Assembly: GCA_963585895.1 (NCBI GenBank)
Contig: OY757939.1
Coordinates: forward strand, 24,036,936 to 24,100,935
DNA length: 64,000 nt
Origin: Sepioteuthis lessoniana
Lineage: Eukaryota; Mollusca; Cephalopoda; Myopsida; Loliginidae
Direction: 5' to 3'
Made by a program: the position numbers and the translations under genes. Below the pieces are notes generated by a model. That model had not been told where the DNA came from. It did not search any database and saw only the letters and a program-made list of their open reading frames with translations. Positions within the stretch are counted from its first letter, which is position 1. Each line of letters opens with the position of its first letter. Below are positions 9,786 to 20,318 of this stretch, in pieces.

Positions 9786-10840
9786 AATTGTGTTTATTAA
9801 TAAAGATGGATCATTTTAATTAATCTAAGGTAATTTTGACAAAGCAAAATAAGTTTGATCATGAAATAAAATAGTTTTTGCCTGATATTTGTTGTACAGT
9901 TTATTTTTCATAGATTAGACATAATGGAAGAAATATTTTCTAAGAGTAAAGAGCCAATATTTTTTGTCAGGGGTTGAATACAGATTTAATTTTGTATGAT
10001 TTTATAAAATTTAAAAAAATAAAAAAAGCAAAAAATTAATATAATAATTTACTAAGCTAGTATGAAGATAAAACAATTTGAAAAAGAAAAAAAATTCATG
10101 TTAAAAAGAATAACACTATTAAAATCTTAATATAAATTGTAGAAAATAAAAAAGAAATTATGAAATGATTGTCTTTGTCCCATTGACAGTTTAAGTATAA
10201 AACAATTTGAAAAAGAAAAGAAAATTTTAGTTTAAAAAAACAAACAAAACAGTTAAAATCTTAAGCATACTTCAGTTATTTTTTTCATGTTTCAGTAAAG
10301 AAAACTGAAGCTTCTATAAGTGAAAAGGGTAAAATATCCCTTTTATTGTCAAATAAATATGCAATCTGAGCTCTTATGTTCTTAAGAGATTCAGAAAATT
10401 CAAATGAAAGAATAAAAGACTCATGAAAGAGGCGATTCTTGCTGATTTGTTTGTGAATTCAAAGAAATCATTTGATGGAATCAACTGACGTAAACTGCCA
10501 CACAAATGTTAAGGGCAATTACAGAATTCTGCCCAGACAATTGTCTTATGCCATAAAATGATACAAAAGGTTTTGGTGTTTACTGAAATATCACTTAGTG
10601 CTTTTATAAGAAGAATGGAGCTTTTATGGTGAAAGTGTTTAGAATTTCTCTTTTATTATCAAATAAATACACAATCTTCTTGAGAGATTAACCCTTTCCA
10701 GGTGGTATTTACTTCTAAATTCTCTCAGCTTTAAAGTAGTTCAAAACTTAATTTGAAACAGCATTGACACAAATCAGTTAGTTATTTTGGTATTTTTAGA
10801 TTTAGTTAGAGTCTATTGATGGCAAGATCTTACTTGTCAG
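9786..10840. other. A+T-rich DNA with one block duplicated at 13.1 kb
   Basis: Very A-rich from 9900 to 10300, with internal recurrence of AAACAATTTGAAAAAGAAA (near 10071 and 10201). The stretch 10430-10615 is shared, diverged, with 13125-13320: both have AATTCAAAGAAATCATTTGA, TGACGTAAACTGC and GACAATTGTCT. No gene or terminal repeat is visible. Confidence 0.55.
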
Positions 10841-10877
10841 TTTGGTAAGGGTTAAGAAAACAAATTCTTCCGTTCAG

Positions 10878-10913
<36 letters not shown>

Positions 10914-10920
10914 GAGAGAC
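10878..10920. repeat. (GA)n microsatellite
   Basis: About 20 GA units with one GG interruption; translation gives an Arg-Glu run without coding meaning. Confidence 0.95.
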
Positions 10921-11064
10921 TCAATAAAGAAAGAGATAGTGTGAATATGGTTAGTACCAAAATTGGCTTCCAAATTATTTTGGGAATTCAAAGAAACCAA
11001 TTTGTTATTTTAATCTATAAAGTTTAAATATTTTCACATTCTGGACCTTTGGGGAGAGTCGAGT

Positions 11065-11775
11065 ACCCCTTTGTTCTCTATAATCACCATAAAGGCTATT
11101 ATTCTAGGCCTATTATATCAGTCCTATATGATCATAATAAAGGCTATTGTTCTAGTATTATTACATCAGTTCTCTATAATAAGAATAAAAGTTATAATTC
11201 TAGACCTATTACATCAGTTCTTTAAAATCATATTAAAGGCTATTATTCTAGGCCTATTACATCAGTTTTATATAATCACAATAAAGGCTATTATTCTAGG
11301 CCTATTGCATCATTTCTATATAATCACAGTATATGTTATTATTCTTGGCCTATTACATCAGTTTTATATAATCACAATAAAGGCTATAGTTCTAGGCCTA
11401 TTATATCAGTTTTATATAATCACAGTATATGTAATTATTCTTGGCCTATTACATCAGTTTTATATAATCACAATAAAGGCTACTATTCTAGGCCTATTAC
11501 ATCAGTTCTATATAATCACAGTATATGTTATTATTCTTGGCCTATTACATCAGTTTTATATAATCACAATACAGGCTATTATTCTAGGCCTATTATATCA
11601 GTTTTATATAATCACCCTAAAGGCTATTATTTTAAGTCTCTTACATCAGTTCTATATAATGATGATAAAGGCTGTCATCTACTGTTGTACAATTACATCA
11701 GTTCCCTGTGATGAAAATAAAGGCTATTATTCAAATTTTGGCCAATCATATCAGGTCTACATAATCAAAAATGTT
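11065..11775 (+). repeat. 48-bp minisatellite, ~14.5 units, with alternating unit types
   Basis: The unit resembles ATAATCACAATAAAGGCTAT, TATTCTAGGCCTATTACATC, AGTTCTAT. Because 48 is a multiple of three and the array lacks stops in one frame, a 235-codon frame runs through it as a 16-residue repeat. Units 5-10 alternate between a type with ACAATAAAGGC (ITIKAI) and one with ACAGTATATGT (ITVYVI), a 96-bp higher-order unit. Outer units are more diverged, as expected for unequal exchange acting in the centre. I treat the open frame as a by-product, not a gene. Confidence 0.9.
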
Positions 11776-12184
11776 TGAAATAAACCCATATAGCATATAC
11801 ACCAATAGGATAGATATGTATTATTATTGTCAATTATAAACAAACACAAGCAGTTGGATGGCCAGTCTCTCAAGAAAAAATTTAGATGATTTTATTCTTT
11901 GAAAAATTCAAATAAAAGAGATACTGAAAAAATTCAATAAAGATGAAATGAAAAAGAATAACAATATATTTTGCGACAACTTTCTGGTTGATTTTTTTTT
12001 TAAGTCAAGAAAATCCTGTTTAAGAATTTGCAAGTAGATTCTAAGAGTTCTTACTTCGATTTAAAATAATCATTATAAAAGCTTTTATTCTAATGCTATT
12101 TTATTATAACCAGTTCTATAAAATTAGGTTAAGCTGGATGAACAAGAAATACTGAGCACAGCTGGAAAAATAAGGACAAAATCA
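11776..12184. other. No gene; A+T-rich, related to the preceding minisatellite at one point
   Basis: The stretch 12060-12130 (ATCATTATAAAAGCTTTTAT, CCAGTTCTATAAAATTA) looks like a stray diverged unit of the 48-bp repeat. TTTGAAAAATTCAAATAAAA near 11900 recurs near 13040. Confidence 0.45.
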
Positions 12185-12386
12185 TAAGTGACATTCTCCT
12201 ATGAACTCCAACACATGGACATACCAGTATTGGTCAACCAGCAAAAACTTATTATAAACCAGCTCTGTGTAGACACTGGATACCATTTAGAGGATCTGCC
12301 AAGAGTGATGGCCAATAAGGATGGATTACCTGAAAGAGTCAAGAGAATCCATGCTGTCAGCATGCTTTGATAATGATGATGATACT
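12185..12386 (+). mobile_element. Old RTE-type LINE 3' end
   Basis: A decayed but recognisable C-terminal tail: residues like INQLCVDTGYHLEDLPRVM, then RVKRIHAVSML, parallel the QQLCEDTGCCPEDLPRAM and RVRDIRAAST ends of the young copy. It finishes with TAATGATGATGATAC, the LINE's (ATG)n-type tail. The 60-codon frame at 12188-12370 is this remnant. Confidence 0.75.
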
Positions 12387-12398
12387 CCTCAACAACTA

Positions 12399-12952
12399 GT
12401 GTGAGTCAAAAGTTTTGCAATATTTTAGTAATGCAAGGCACAATTTTATAGCCTTGGATGATTTTGCTGAGGTCATAAAAATGACAAATCACACAGAACT
12501 CTGGGATGCTGAGCTCACTAGATTATCTCCAAGTATTACTCACTGGATTTGCTTCTGTGAATTTAATCACATCCTCAGATTCGACAGTTTTAAGCCTACC
12601 AAACCCTACCCAATTGTCAAGGTTCTTGCAACCTTGGCAAAATTTCTTGGATTATTTGGTTACTTTATTATGATCAACTGCGCCTTCACCTTTCATACAA
12701 TGAATGCTTTTGTTGCTTCTGTAACGTTTTGGCCCAGTTCAAACTTATAAAGCTTAAGTTTCTGAATTAGACTACATCATACTTTTGGTGTCATTTTCAA
12801 ATCGCACATGAAGTGAAGAATTGTACAGTGTGTTAGCGCACCAACTAGCAGTATACTACCAACCACTTCCACAGGTCAAACTGATTTGGTCACAATATAT
12901 GAGTGTCAAAAATTAGCATGCACCAAAATATTGTAAGACTTTTGGCTTACCC
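12399..12952 (-). mobile_element. Internally deleted mariner (miniature element) with TIRs and TA target
   Basis: Terminal inverted repeats of about 35 bp are clear: GAGTCAAAAGTTTTGCAATA at the left and the complement of TATTGTAAGACTTTTGGCTT at the right, each flanked by TA (12397-12398 and 12953-12954). On the minus strand the body shows mariner helix-turn-helix remnants (ELGQNVTEATKAF; GCKNLDN; SQSSVCHFYDLSKII; IVPCITKILQNF) across several frames. The catalytic half is absent, because the DNA-binding region runs directly into the terminal repeat. At 554 bp it is under half of a normal ~1.3-kb mariner. The 111-codon plus-strand frame inside it is a shadow. Confidence 0.85.
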
Positions 12953-13469
12953 TACGCATATGATTAGATTCAGTTGTAAATAAATTCTTTTGTTCATCAG
13001 TTCTGCTCAGTTTGTCTGGAGAGAGTCAAGAAAACTTCATTCTTTGGAAAATTCAAAGAGAAGAGAAAAAAACACAAAACTCAGAAAAGAAACAAAGAAT
13101 GAGAATATGGTTGGTGCCACAACTTTCTTTCTGATTTCTTTGTGAACTCAAAGAAATCATTTGATAGAATAAGCTGACGTAAACTGCAGCACAAATGCCA
13201 AAGGCAATTACAGAGTTCTGTGAAGACAATTGTCTGATGCCATAAAAATGGTACAAGAGGCTCTGATGTTGACTAAAATATCAGTTGATGCTTGTATAAG
13301 GAAATCAAGTGATGCGTAAAAGAACTGAAGACACTAAAGAGCTTTTAGTGGTAAGAAAGGGAATTAGAGTCTGAAATTGAAGGACTTGCATGTTTAGCAC
13401 AAGTGACAGAGGATAGAACTTATGTCCCAGAAGTTTGTGGTTCAAGTCTGAATTTATAGCAAAGGAAGT
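12953..13469. other. No gene; contains second copy of the 10.4-kb block
   Basis: The stretch 13125-13320 is the diverged copy of 10430-10615. GAAAACTTCATTCTTTGGAA near 13030 and CTCAGAAAAGAAACAAAGAA near 13080 continue the similarity to the 10.4-11.9 kb stretch, so the zone seems built from long degenerate repeats. Confidence 0.5.
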
Positions 13470-14262
13470 CTTTTAGATTAGCATGATACTATTATTTGTT
13501 ATTAACTAGTATTTCTTTCATTTGCTTCATTTACACTGGTATTATTATTATTTTTATTATTTGATAATGTATTGTCAGCTATTATTAAGTTTTGACTAGG
13601 ATTTCTTTCATGTAAATTTTTGTAGCTTCATTTATATTAGTAGTTTAAATATTCCTCTACAAAAATGAAGCATTGTCATCTTTTATTAATTTTTGACTTT
13701 TATTACATTCATCTGAATTTTAGTTGCTTCCTATACACTAGTAGTAAAGTAAGTAAAGTTGGCCACCTTAGTCGAGGGTGACCTGAAGGCTCCCTTTTTG
13801 ATAGCTACTACACTGAGGTGTAGGAGAGGGCGCTACTCCTTTCCCTGGATTGCTCCACTTTACCATTGATCCTTACCTTATAATGCTGAGTGTTAAGCAA
13901 AGCGGCATCAAGTACCATTTTTTGAGTCTTTGGTATGACTCAGCCTGGGATTGAACTGAAGTCTCCTGAACCATTGGTGAACACTCAACTCATTTGGCCA
14001 ATGGCCAGGTGTAAACCACACTAGTAGTATTAAAATTAATATTATACTGAATTTGTATTATTATTAGATAACACAATGATTAACATTAATAATTATTAAC
14101 TAATATTTCTTTCACTTTGATTTTAGTTGTTTCATTTACGCAAGTAGTAATATTTTGATGAATTATTAGATAAAGTATTGTCAGCCATAATTAATTTTTG
14201 ACGAGTTTTTCTTTCATCTTTATTTTAGTTGCTTCATTTAAACTAGAAGATTTGAATTCTTA
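13470..14262 (+). repeat. Degenerate ~125-bp tandem repeat, split by SINE B
   Basis: Units share TTTTGACTAGGATTTCTTTC, TTTTAGTTGCTTCATTTA and ACACTAGTAGTA phrases, near 13500, 13590, 13690, 14090 and 14200. Copies are A+T-rich and diverged. SINE B at 13747-14017 interrupts one unit. Confidence 0.65.
13747..14017 (-). mobile_element. SINE family B, complete, with target-site duplication
   Basis: On the minus strand the head contains ATTGGCCAAATGAGTTGAGT and a B-box-like GTTCAATCCCAGGC; the body has AAAAAATGGTACTTGATGCC and CTACACCTCAGTGTAGTAGC. The 3' end is an (ACTT)n-type run, read as AAGTAAGTAAAG on the plus strand. The perfect 12-bp duplication ACACTAGTAGTA lies at 13735-13746 and 14018-14029. 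This copy fixes the family's ends. Confidence 0.92.
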
Positions 14263-14994
14263 TTCTCAAACAGGAATATTTATTGATAATTATCTTTTAA
14301 TTGTTCCCAATTAGTTTTGATCTTTGATCATTTAAAGAAATGTTTGAAAGAATTTTTAAAAGTATTAATATGCCACAAAAGAAGCGATGAAAAATGAACC
14401 AGTAACATAGCAAATCAACTCTGCAGAATATTCGGGGACTTTCTTTTTTTTTTATTTTGCTTTGCTAATTATTTCAATGAAATTATAGGAAGTTTTTCAT
14501 CTGATGAAAAAGAAAAGTATTGGTTTTTAGCCATTTAGATACTTCTTTTTTTTTCATTTTTACTGCAGTGCTTCGCACATTTCTCTGGGTTTGTTTTCAC
14601 TCTTGTCATGAGATACAATAGCTTCATTTGTAAAATGGAGGGATAAAAAAAATGTGAGAACATTTGTAAACAACAACAACAACAACAAAAAACAAATAGT
14701 TTTACTTTTCTGCTTTAGCAGAATGATACATTTCCTGCCCAAAACCCAAAAACAAAAAGTACAAAATTTGGGGACATTTTATTCAATCAGTCATTTATTT
14801 GTTTTGCATGTTTCGCCGAGTGCAAGTAACAATATTAAATTGAGTTTTTACTTCTTCTTTTGATAATTTTCATTCTATTTTTTGCTTCTGATAAAAAAAA
14901 TAGCAGTTAACCATGAATGAGTTTCATGGTTTGCAAACAAGATACACCGTTAAATTTGATTTTAACTAAATACTTCACTTTCCTAATCAACCAA
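14263..14994. other. No gene seen; A+T-rich
   Basis: T-runs near 14447 and 14545 and a (CAA)n run at about 14670-14690. Open frames of 60-69 codons overlap on both strands and look like chance. Confidence 0.5.
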
Positions 14995-15196
14995 GGTTAA
15001 GAGCTCATAAGCGATGTACTCCTGTGGACCCCCACTCATGGATGTGCAAGAGTGGGACGACCAGCACGAACTTACATACAGCAGCTATGTGAGGACACGG
15101 GTTGTAATCCTGAAGACCTGCCGGAGGCGATGAATGATAGGGAGAAATGGCGAGAGACGGTCAGGGATATCCGCGCAGGCGGCGCGACATGATGAT
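14995..15196 (+). mobile_element. RTE-type LINE 3' end, 5'-truncated
   Basis: The sequence corresponds to the last ~60 residues of the LINE (ELISDVLLW, THGCARVGRPARTYIQQLC, PEDLPEAMNDREKW) and ends CGACATGATGATGAATAG. It is closer to the young copies than the 12.2-kb fragment but differs at several residues (NPEDLPEA rather than CPEDLPRA), so it may be another subfamily. No target duplication was identified. Confidence 0.85.
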
Positions 15197-15214
15197 GAAT
15201 AGCATTCATATGAG

Positions 15215-16015
15215 AGCTCTGGTTTGGTAGTCTTGTACCAGACTAAGATAAATTTGACGAATACCTACTGTTGAATGATGCTTAGCTTACAAGATATAGC
15301 TTTTGAGTTCATTTTATAAAGAGCACTGTCTTAATGGCCTTCTACCAGACTAAGTTAAATTTAACAAATATCTATCGTTGGGTGGTGCTTGGCATAGAAA
15401 ATATGTCTTTTGAGTTCAATTTAAATAAGGCACTCTGTTCTGATGGTCTTCTACCAGACTTTGAAGTTTGAAAGATATCTATTGCTGACTGATGTTTAAC
15501 ATTAAAGATATGGTTTATAAGTTCAATTCTCATTGGGTACTCTATTTTCGTGGCCTTATACCACAAACCTTGTTTGAGGGTTATCCACAACTGAGTGAGT
15601 GATTGCATTTTAGTCGTGATTTTTTTCACTTCACTGAAGATGCTCTATTTTGTCAGCCTTCTACCAGTCAAAATAAAGTTTGACAAATATTTAACACTAA
15701 GTGATTCTAAGAATGCAAGATACGGGTTTAGAGTTCAAGTCATGTAAAGCACCTTGCAAAATTTGAAATATATGTCTTCTGTTAAATGATGCTAAGCATA
15801 CAGTATTGTATTAGGGTGCTTTATTTTAATGACCTTGCACCAGACTAAGAAAAGTTTGATATATATCTATTGTTGAATGATGCTTAGCATACAATATGGT
15901 TTATGAATCCAATACACAGAAGGGGCTCAATTTTGATGACCTTGCACCAGACTAAGCAAACTTTTTCAAATATGCACCACTAAGTGATGCTTAAGTATGC
16001 CAGCTTTGGCTTTTA
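15215..16015 (+). repeat. Tandem array of ~8 degenerate ~105-bp units with a tRNA-like T-arm motif
   Basis: Units repeat CTTCTACCAGACTAAG, AAATTTGACAAATATCTA, GTTGAATGATGCTTAGC and TTTGAGTTCAATTCTC-like phrases near 15225, 15337, 15445, 15550, 15653, 15740, 15830 and 15940. The AAGTTCAATTCTCATTGGGT stretch resembles a B box and matches in placement the GAGCTTGATCCTCACTGGGT motif of the 4.26-kb array, so the two arrays may be distantly related. A box-A-like sequence is not obvious here. Confidence 0.6.
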
Positions 16016-17299
16016 TTTGCAATTCATAGTAGATGCTTCTCTTTTTTTTGTGTTTTATTTGTCTGCATTTATCTCGTATTTTTTAAAACTTTTTTTTCAT
16101 ACACTTTTCCCATATTTGCAGCAATCAATCTTTTTTTTATTTTTCCTCTTTGCATCATTTCCATCTCTGCATGTCCTTCTTCTATTCTCTTTAACTCACC
16201 TCCTTATCTAATTCAAAGTCCACTTGTCTTTCGATTCCTTTCTTTCTCTTCATGTCTTCATTTTGTCGTAAACATGTTGATGCCGTTTTATACCCAGACG
16301 TCACTGGTTTGGAAACATTATAATGAATAAACATGTCAGAATTATAAAGCACTGTAGCTGAATTTGTGAATCTCATCCCTTGTTCTCAATGTAAGTTCTG
16401 CACAAACAGCTTCTTTCCTAGAATGGCTAAAATGTGGAATCAACTCAGGGAGTGTTTTTCTGCCAGAGTTCTTTAAGTCCAAGGTCAGTAAGTATCTCAT
16501 TGGTCCTCATCACCCTTTTTCATCGATACATTTGTATTTCTATCTTTGCTCATCCCTGATTCTTCACTCATTCGTTCTATTCCTCTACTTTATCCCAGAG
16601 CCACATTGTTGCTTATCCATCTCACCATCTTGTTTTCCTGTTTCTTCTTGGTTGGTGCTTGTTCTTCTCACTGCCATCTTTCCTTGCAATCCCACACTGT
16701 TTTTTACTGTCTCATGTTCTTCTTTGCCAAGATGAATGTTAATGCAGACATTTCTTTTGTGTGCACATATAACTTTATACCATTACTGGGCTTAAGTTGC
16801 TAGGAGTGCCCTTTGGACCATAGATGGAAATAGAAATCTGCGCTCTTCTGTGGTTCTAAACTAACTGATTAAAATCAATTCGTCACTTGACTGAGATTAT
16901 CCAATCAATGGTGTGTTCTTAAAATGCTACTAAAGGTCAATTACACTTATTTGACATCAATGGTTTCTGCTTTTTGAACAGGTGTTTAAATCTAAAAATT
17001 ATCAATATTACCGGTGAAATAAAAGATTCAGTCAATCTATTTGGAACTAAATAATAATATCATCCCTCTCCCCACCTTACAAATTCTTGTCTCTGTATGA
17101 ACCTTGGAATTTTATGAACTTTGTTGTTCTATTATTTAGTAAAAAATCTTCATAACTTTTTGGCGATTAGTAGCCAATTTGGCTTTCCTTAGAGTCCATG
17201 TAAGTAAAAAAAAACAAAACAAAACCCCAAAAAACTTCCTGTCATGATGCGTCAGTCAAAGAACAAGTTATTTTTATAGTAGTGAGTCTAATTCTTTGT
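16016..17299. other. No gene supported; T/C-rich stretch
   Basis: The stretch 16020-16210 and 16500-16740 are pyrimidine-rich, giving hydrophobic frames (Phe, Leu, Ser) of 67-85 codons in two overlapping registers. They lack any domain and have ordinary low-complexity composition. AGAATGGCTAAAATGTGGAA near 16420 is not assigned. Confidence 0.4.
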
Positions 17300-18210
17300 T
17301 GTTATTGGCATGTAGAGTAACATTCAAATTAAGCTAAAACCATTAAACAGTGGAAAAAACCATGAGTCAACTCAGTTTAATTGACATTTGATGAACCCAA
17401 GGACAATCTTATACTACTACAATGATTAGATGGTTTCAGTCAGGTGATCGAGAAGTTAGAAGTTAGATTTCAATTTTAAGTTAGTCTGCTAAAACCAGTT
17501 GAAGTGATAAAACATAATTTTCCATCTGTAGTCTTGTGCTCCTGATTTATGTAAGAGGTCAGTCATAATTAAAGTTATGTCAGCACACAAGAAGATTTCA
17601 TCTTTGTTATTTATTGCAGCAAAGTGAAGAGAGCAACAATAAAGAAGATGGAATAAGTTGAGGTTGCAAGAATGAATATGGAGGTAAAAAGTGACAACAA
17701 ACTGAAGAACAAGATGACTATCCAGCTAGAAGTCCAATTCTCTCTTGTTATAAAATAGTTTGGTGAAATCTATTATCTACATGTAGTGTAATATTTGAAT
17801 AAAGCTAAAACCATTAAACAGTGGAAAAAAACCATGTGTCAACTCAGTTTAATTGACTGTTGATGAACCCAAAGTCAACTTGAGATTAAGGTTTATTTTA
17901 AACAGGTGACAGAGAAGGTTAAATGTTAGATTTCAATTTCAAGTTAGTTAGCAGGAACCAGTTGAAGTGATAAGATGTGATTTTCCATTTGTGGTTCAAT
18001 GCTCCTGCCCCATGTATGAAGTCATAAAATAAATGAAATGAATGAGGTTATATGAGAAAAATGAGTTTGTATTTGTTCTTCTTGCCAGCAAATAGGATAG
18101 AGCAGCCAAGAAAGAAAATTGAACAACGTTGAGGTTGCAATAACAAATACAGCAAAGAGGAGAAGAGACAATAGGCTAAAGAAATACAAGATGGCTAATC
18201 CATGATAAAA
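17300..18210 (+). repeat. Tandem duplication, two diverged ~430-bp copies
   Basis: Copy 1 is about 17305-17735 and copy 2 about 17785-18205. Shared landmarks in order are AAGCTAAAACCATTAAACAG, CAACTCAGTTTAATTGAC, AAGTTAG then CCAGTTGAAGTGATAA, and GTTGAGGTTGCAA. Part of the unit (GGTTTCAGTCAGGTGATCG) also resembles GGTTTTAGTCAGGTGACCA near 58423, so it is a dispersed repeat that happens to be tandem here. No coding potential seen. Confidence 0.75.
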
Positions 18211-18450
18211 TGCTCCAATATCACTTACTAACAGTAGTCTTCTGCCTGATAAAAATAAGCTTAGTAAATACCTAAAGTGGCACTAAGGCCATTTTCTGTG
18301 AATGCTTTTTTTTGTCATCATAAATTTGGGATATAATTGTTCTAATCCTACAGAGAACTATTAGGTGTTCCCATTAAATAAGAAATAAGCTTTATCTATT
18401 GTTTAAGAGGTAGTTTAGTGAATTTTAAAAGGTTAGTCCCAAGTGAAAAA

Positions 18451-19110
18451 GCCCAGTTGGCTGGGGCTGTAGAATACCAACTGTATGTCTGCAGAGGGGT
18501 AAGACCCCTAGCCAATGAGTGTCCTGGATATGACTCTAGAAAATATGATAGTGAGGCTCCATTCCTGGAGCTTTGAGGAATGTTGAATACCTTTTCATTG
18601 CCATCACTGCCAGGTCCACTCTGGCCTGAAGTAGGAGCACCTGATAGGGTCCTATCTATGGGTAAAATAGAACTGTTTTACATGCAAAATGTGTGTGAAC
18701 AAATAACTTATGTTAAATTGGATTGTTAGAAATAGAACTGTTTGACCATTTAACTGTGTGTAAATAATGACTGGTGTTTAATTGATTTATTAGTGATACA
18801 TAGTAATACTTGGAACGATTTAACTTTGTTGACTTATGCTAAATTGAATTGTTAGAAATAGAACTGTTTGACCATTTAACTGTGTGTAAATAAGTGTCTA
18901 AGTGAATTATTAGTGTCTAAGTGAATTATTAGTGATACATTGTAATACTTGGAACGATTTAACTTTGGTGACTTATGCTAAATTGAATTGTTAGAAATAT
19001 AACCATTTAACTGTGTGTACACAAATGACTGTCTAATTGAATAATTAGTATTACATTGCAATACTTGGAACCATCTGACTGAGTAAATAAGTAAATAGCT
19101 TTGAATAGAA
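18451..19110 (-). repeat. MA element, reverse: full module and first half of array
   Basis: The module runs from GCCCAGTTGGCTGGGGCTGT through CTGCAGAGGGGTAAGACCCC to GCACCTGATAGGGTCCTATC (about 18451-18660). The array units are regular here: AACTGTTTGACCATTTAACT, GTGTGTAAATAA, GAATTATTAGTGATACAT, AATACTTGGAACGATTTAAC. An RTE LINE is inserted after 19110 and the array resumes at about 20320. Confidence 0.8.
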
Positions 19111-19111
19111 T

Positions 19112-20318
19112 CATCATCATCATCATATCGTGCTGGCAGCACGGATATCCCTGACCCTCTCTCGCCACTCCTCCCTATCGTTCATCGCCCTAGGCAGGTC
19201 TTCAGGACAACATCCTGTATCCTCACACAGCTGCTGAATGTACGTTCGTGCTGGTCGTCCTGCTTTTGCGCGGCCGTGTGTAGGGATCCATAAGAGTACA
19301 TCTCTTATGAGTTCATCTCTGCTTCTCCAGCAATGTCCTGCATGTCTGGTTCGCCTAACTTGAATAGTTTTCGTGATAGGGGGCAAGTGGCCGTACAGTT
19401 GGTGTCTTGTTGGGTGTTGCTGCCAGGACTTGTTGAGGATTGCACGCAGCATTCTTGTGTAATTGCCATCTAGTTTCTTCTCCAGCCGTTTTGTTAGCGT
19501 CCATGTAGTGCATCCATATAGCAGTATCGATGTGACCGCTGCCTGGAAGAAACTGCGTTTCATTTTATCGGTTAGGTCTGATTTCCATATAGTCGATAGC
19601 CTATTGATAGCTGTCCATGCTTTCGTTAACCTCGTTTCGATGTCCTTTTCGGTTGATTCGACGCTGCTTCCTAGGTACGTGAATTTGTCTACTAGTTTAA
19701 GAGGGGTTCCTTCTAGAGTGGAGATGTCCCCCGTTTGGTTATAGCACATATATTCCGTTTTGTGTGCATTAACATGGAGGCCTATGCTTGCTGCTGCTCG
19801 TTCCAGGCTATGCAGAAGTGTTTCGGCTTGGTCAGGTGTATTTGCCAGTATCGCTATGTCATCGGCGTAGTCGGCGTCGGTAATTGTTGTTGCGGGATAT
19901 CTGCTTTTTTTCTTCGTCAGTTCGAAGCCATTCTCTTTGATTTTGTCAATCGATGTTCTAAGTACGTAGTCTAGACAAATGATAAAGAGATACGGAGCCA
20001 GCGTGTCCCCTTGTAGTACTCCTGCTACAATGTCGAAGTATTCTGTGTCTCCATCTGGTGATCGTACTTTTACTTTAGTGTTTCTATAGAGAATCGTTAT
20101 TGCCGCTACGGTTTCTTTAGGTATGCCGTACGCTAGTAGGATTTGTTCCATCTTTCCTCTGTGAATGGAGTCGAAAGCCTTGGTAAAGTCGACAAATATT
20201 AATGTCGCTTGTAGGTTCTTTGCCCGTACACCTTCAAGGATTCTGCGGATGGTTAGTATTTGTGAGGTCGTAGATCTATTTCTTCGGAAGCCATTTTGGT
20301 TTTTTTTTTTTGGTTTTT
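19112..20318 (-). CDS. RTE-clade LINE ORF2 (reverse transcriptase), 5'-truncated, best-preserved copy
   Basis: The longest intact retrotransposon frame here. From an internal Met it encodes 342 residues (19123-20151), and the same frame stays open upstream to about 20300 with QNGF, RRNRSTTSQIL and FVDFTKAFDSIHRGK. It would copy LINE RNA at a nicked target site in the nucleus. Motifs in order: FVDFTKAFDS (catalytic Asp, upstream of the internal Met), GVLQGDTLAPYLF (residues 44-56), YADDIAIL (95-102, catalytic DD), FTYLGSSVES, LYGCTTWTLTKRL, then GRPARTYIQQLCEDTG and RDIRAASTI at the C-terminus. The endonuclease domain and 5' half are missing, so this copy is not autonomous. The 3' tail is (ATG)n (ATCATCATCATCAT on plus). 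It interrupts a reverse MA array. G+C is visibly higher than in the flanks. Clade assignment to RTE is from motifs and tail type, not a phylogeny. Confidence 0.93.

Noticed and set aside
11071-11778. 235-codon frame as a membrane-protein gene
   Set aside because: It is an exact translation of a 48-bp minisatellite; hydrophobic residues follow from A+T-rich units, and divergence at the edges shows no codon-level constraint.
12415-12750. 111-codon plus-strand frame as a small membrane protein
   Set aside because: It lies within the TIRs of a miniature mariner whose coding remnant is on the other strand.
16532-16803. Overlapping 67- and 85-codon hydrophobic frames
   Set aside because: Two registers of the same pyrimidine-rich DNA give similar hydrophobic strings, a sign of composition and not of coding.
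19463-19974. Plus-strand frames of 93 and 79 codons across the RTE copy
   Set aside because: They are shadows of the minus-strand reverse-transcriptase gene; the same 93-codon shadow appears in the 7.5-kb copy.
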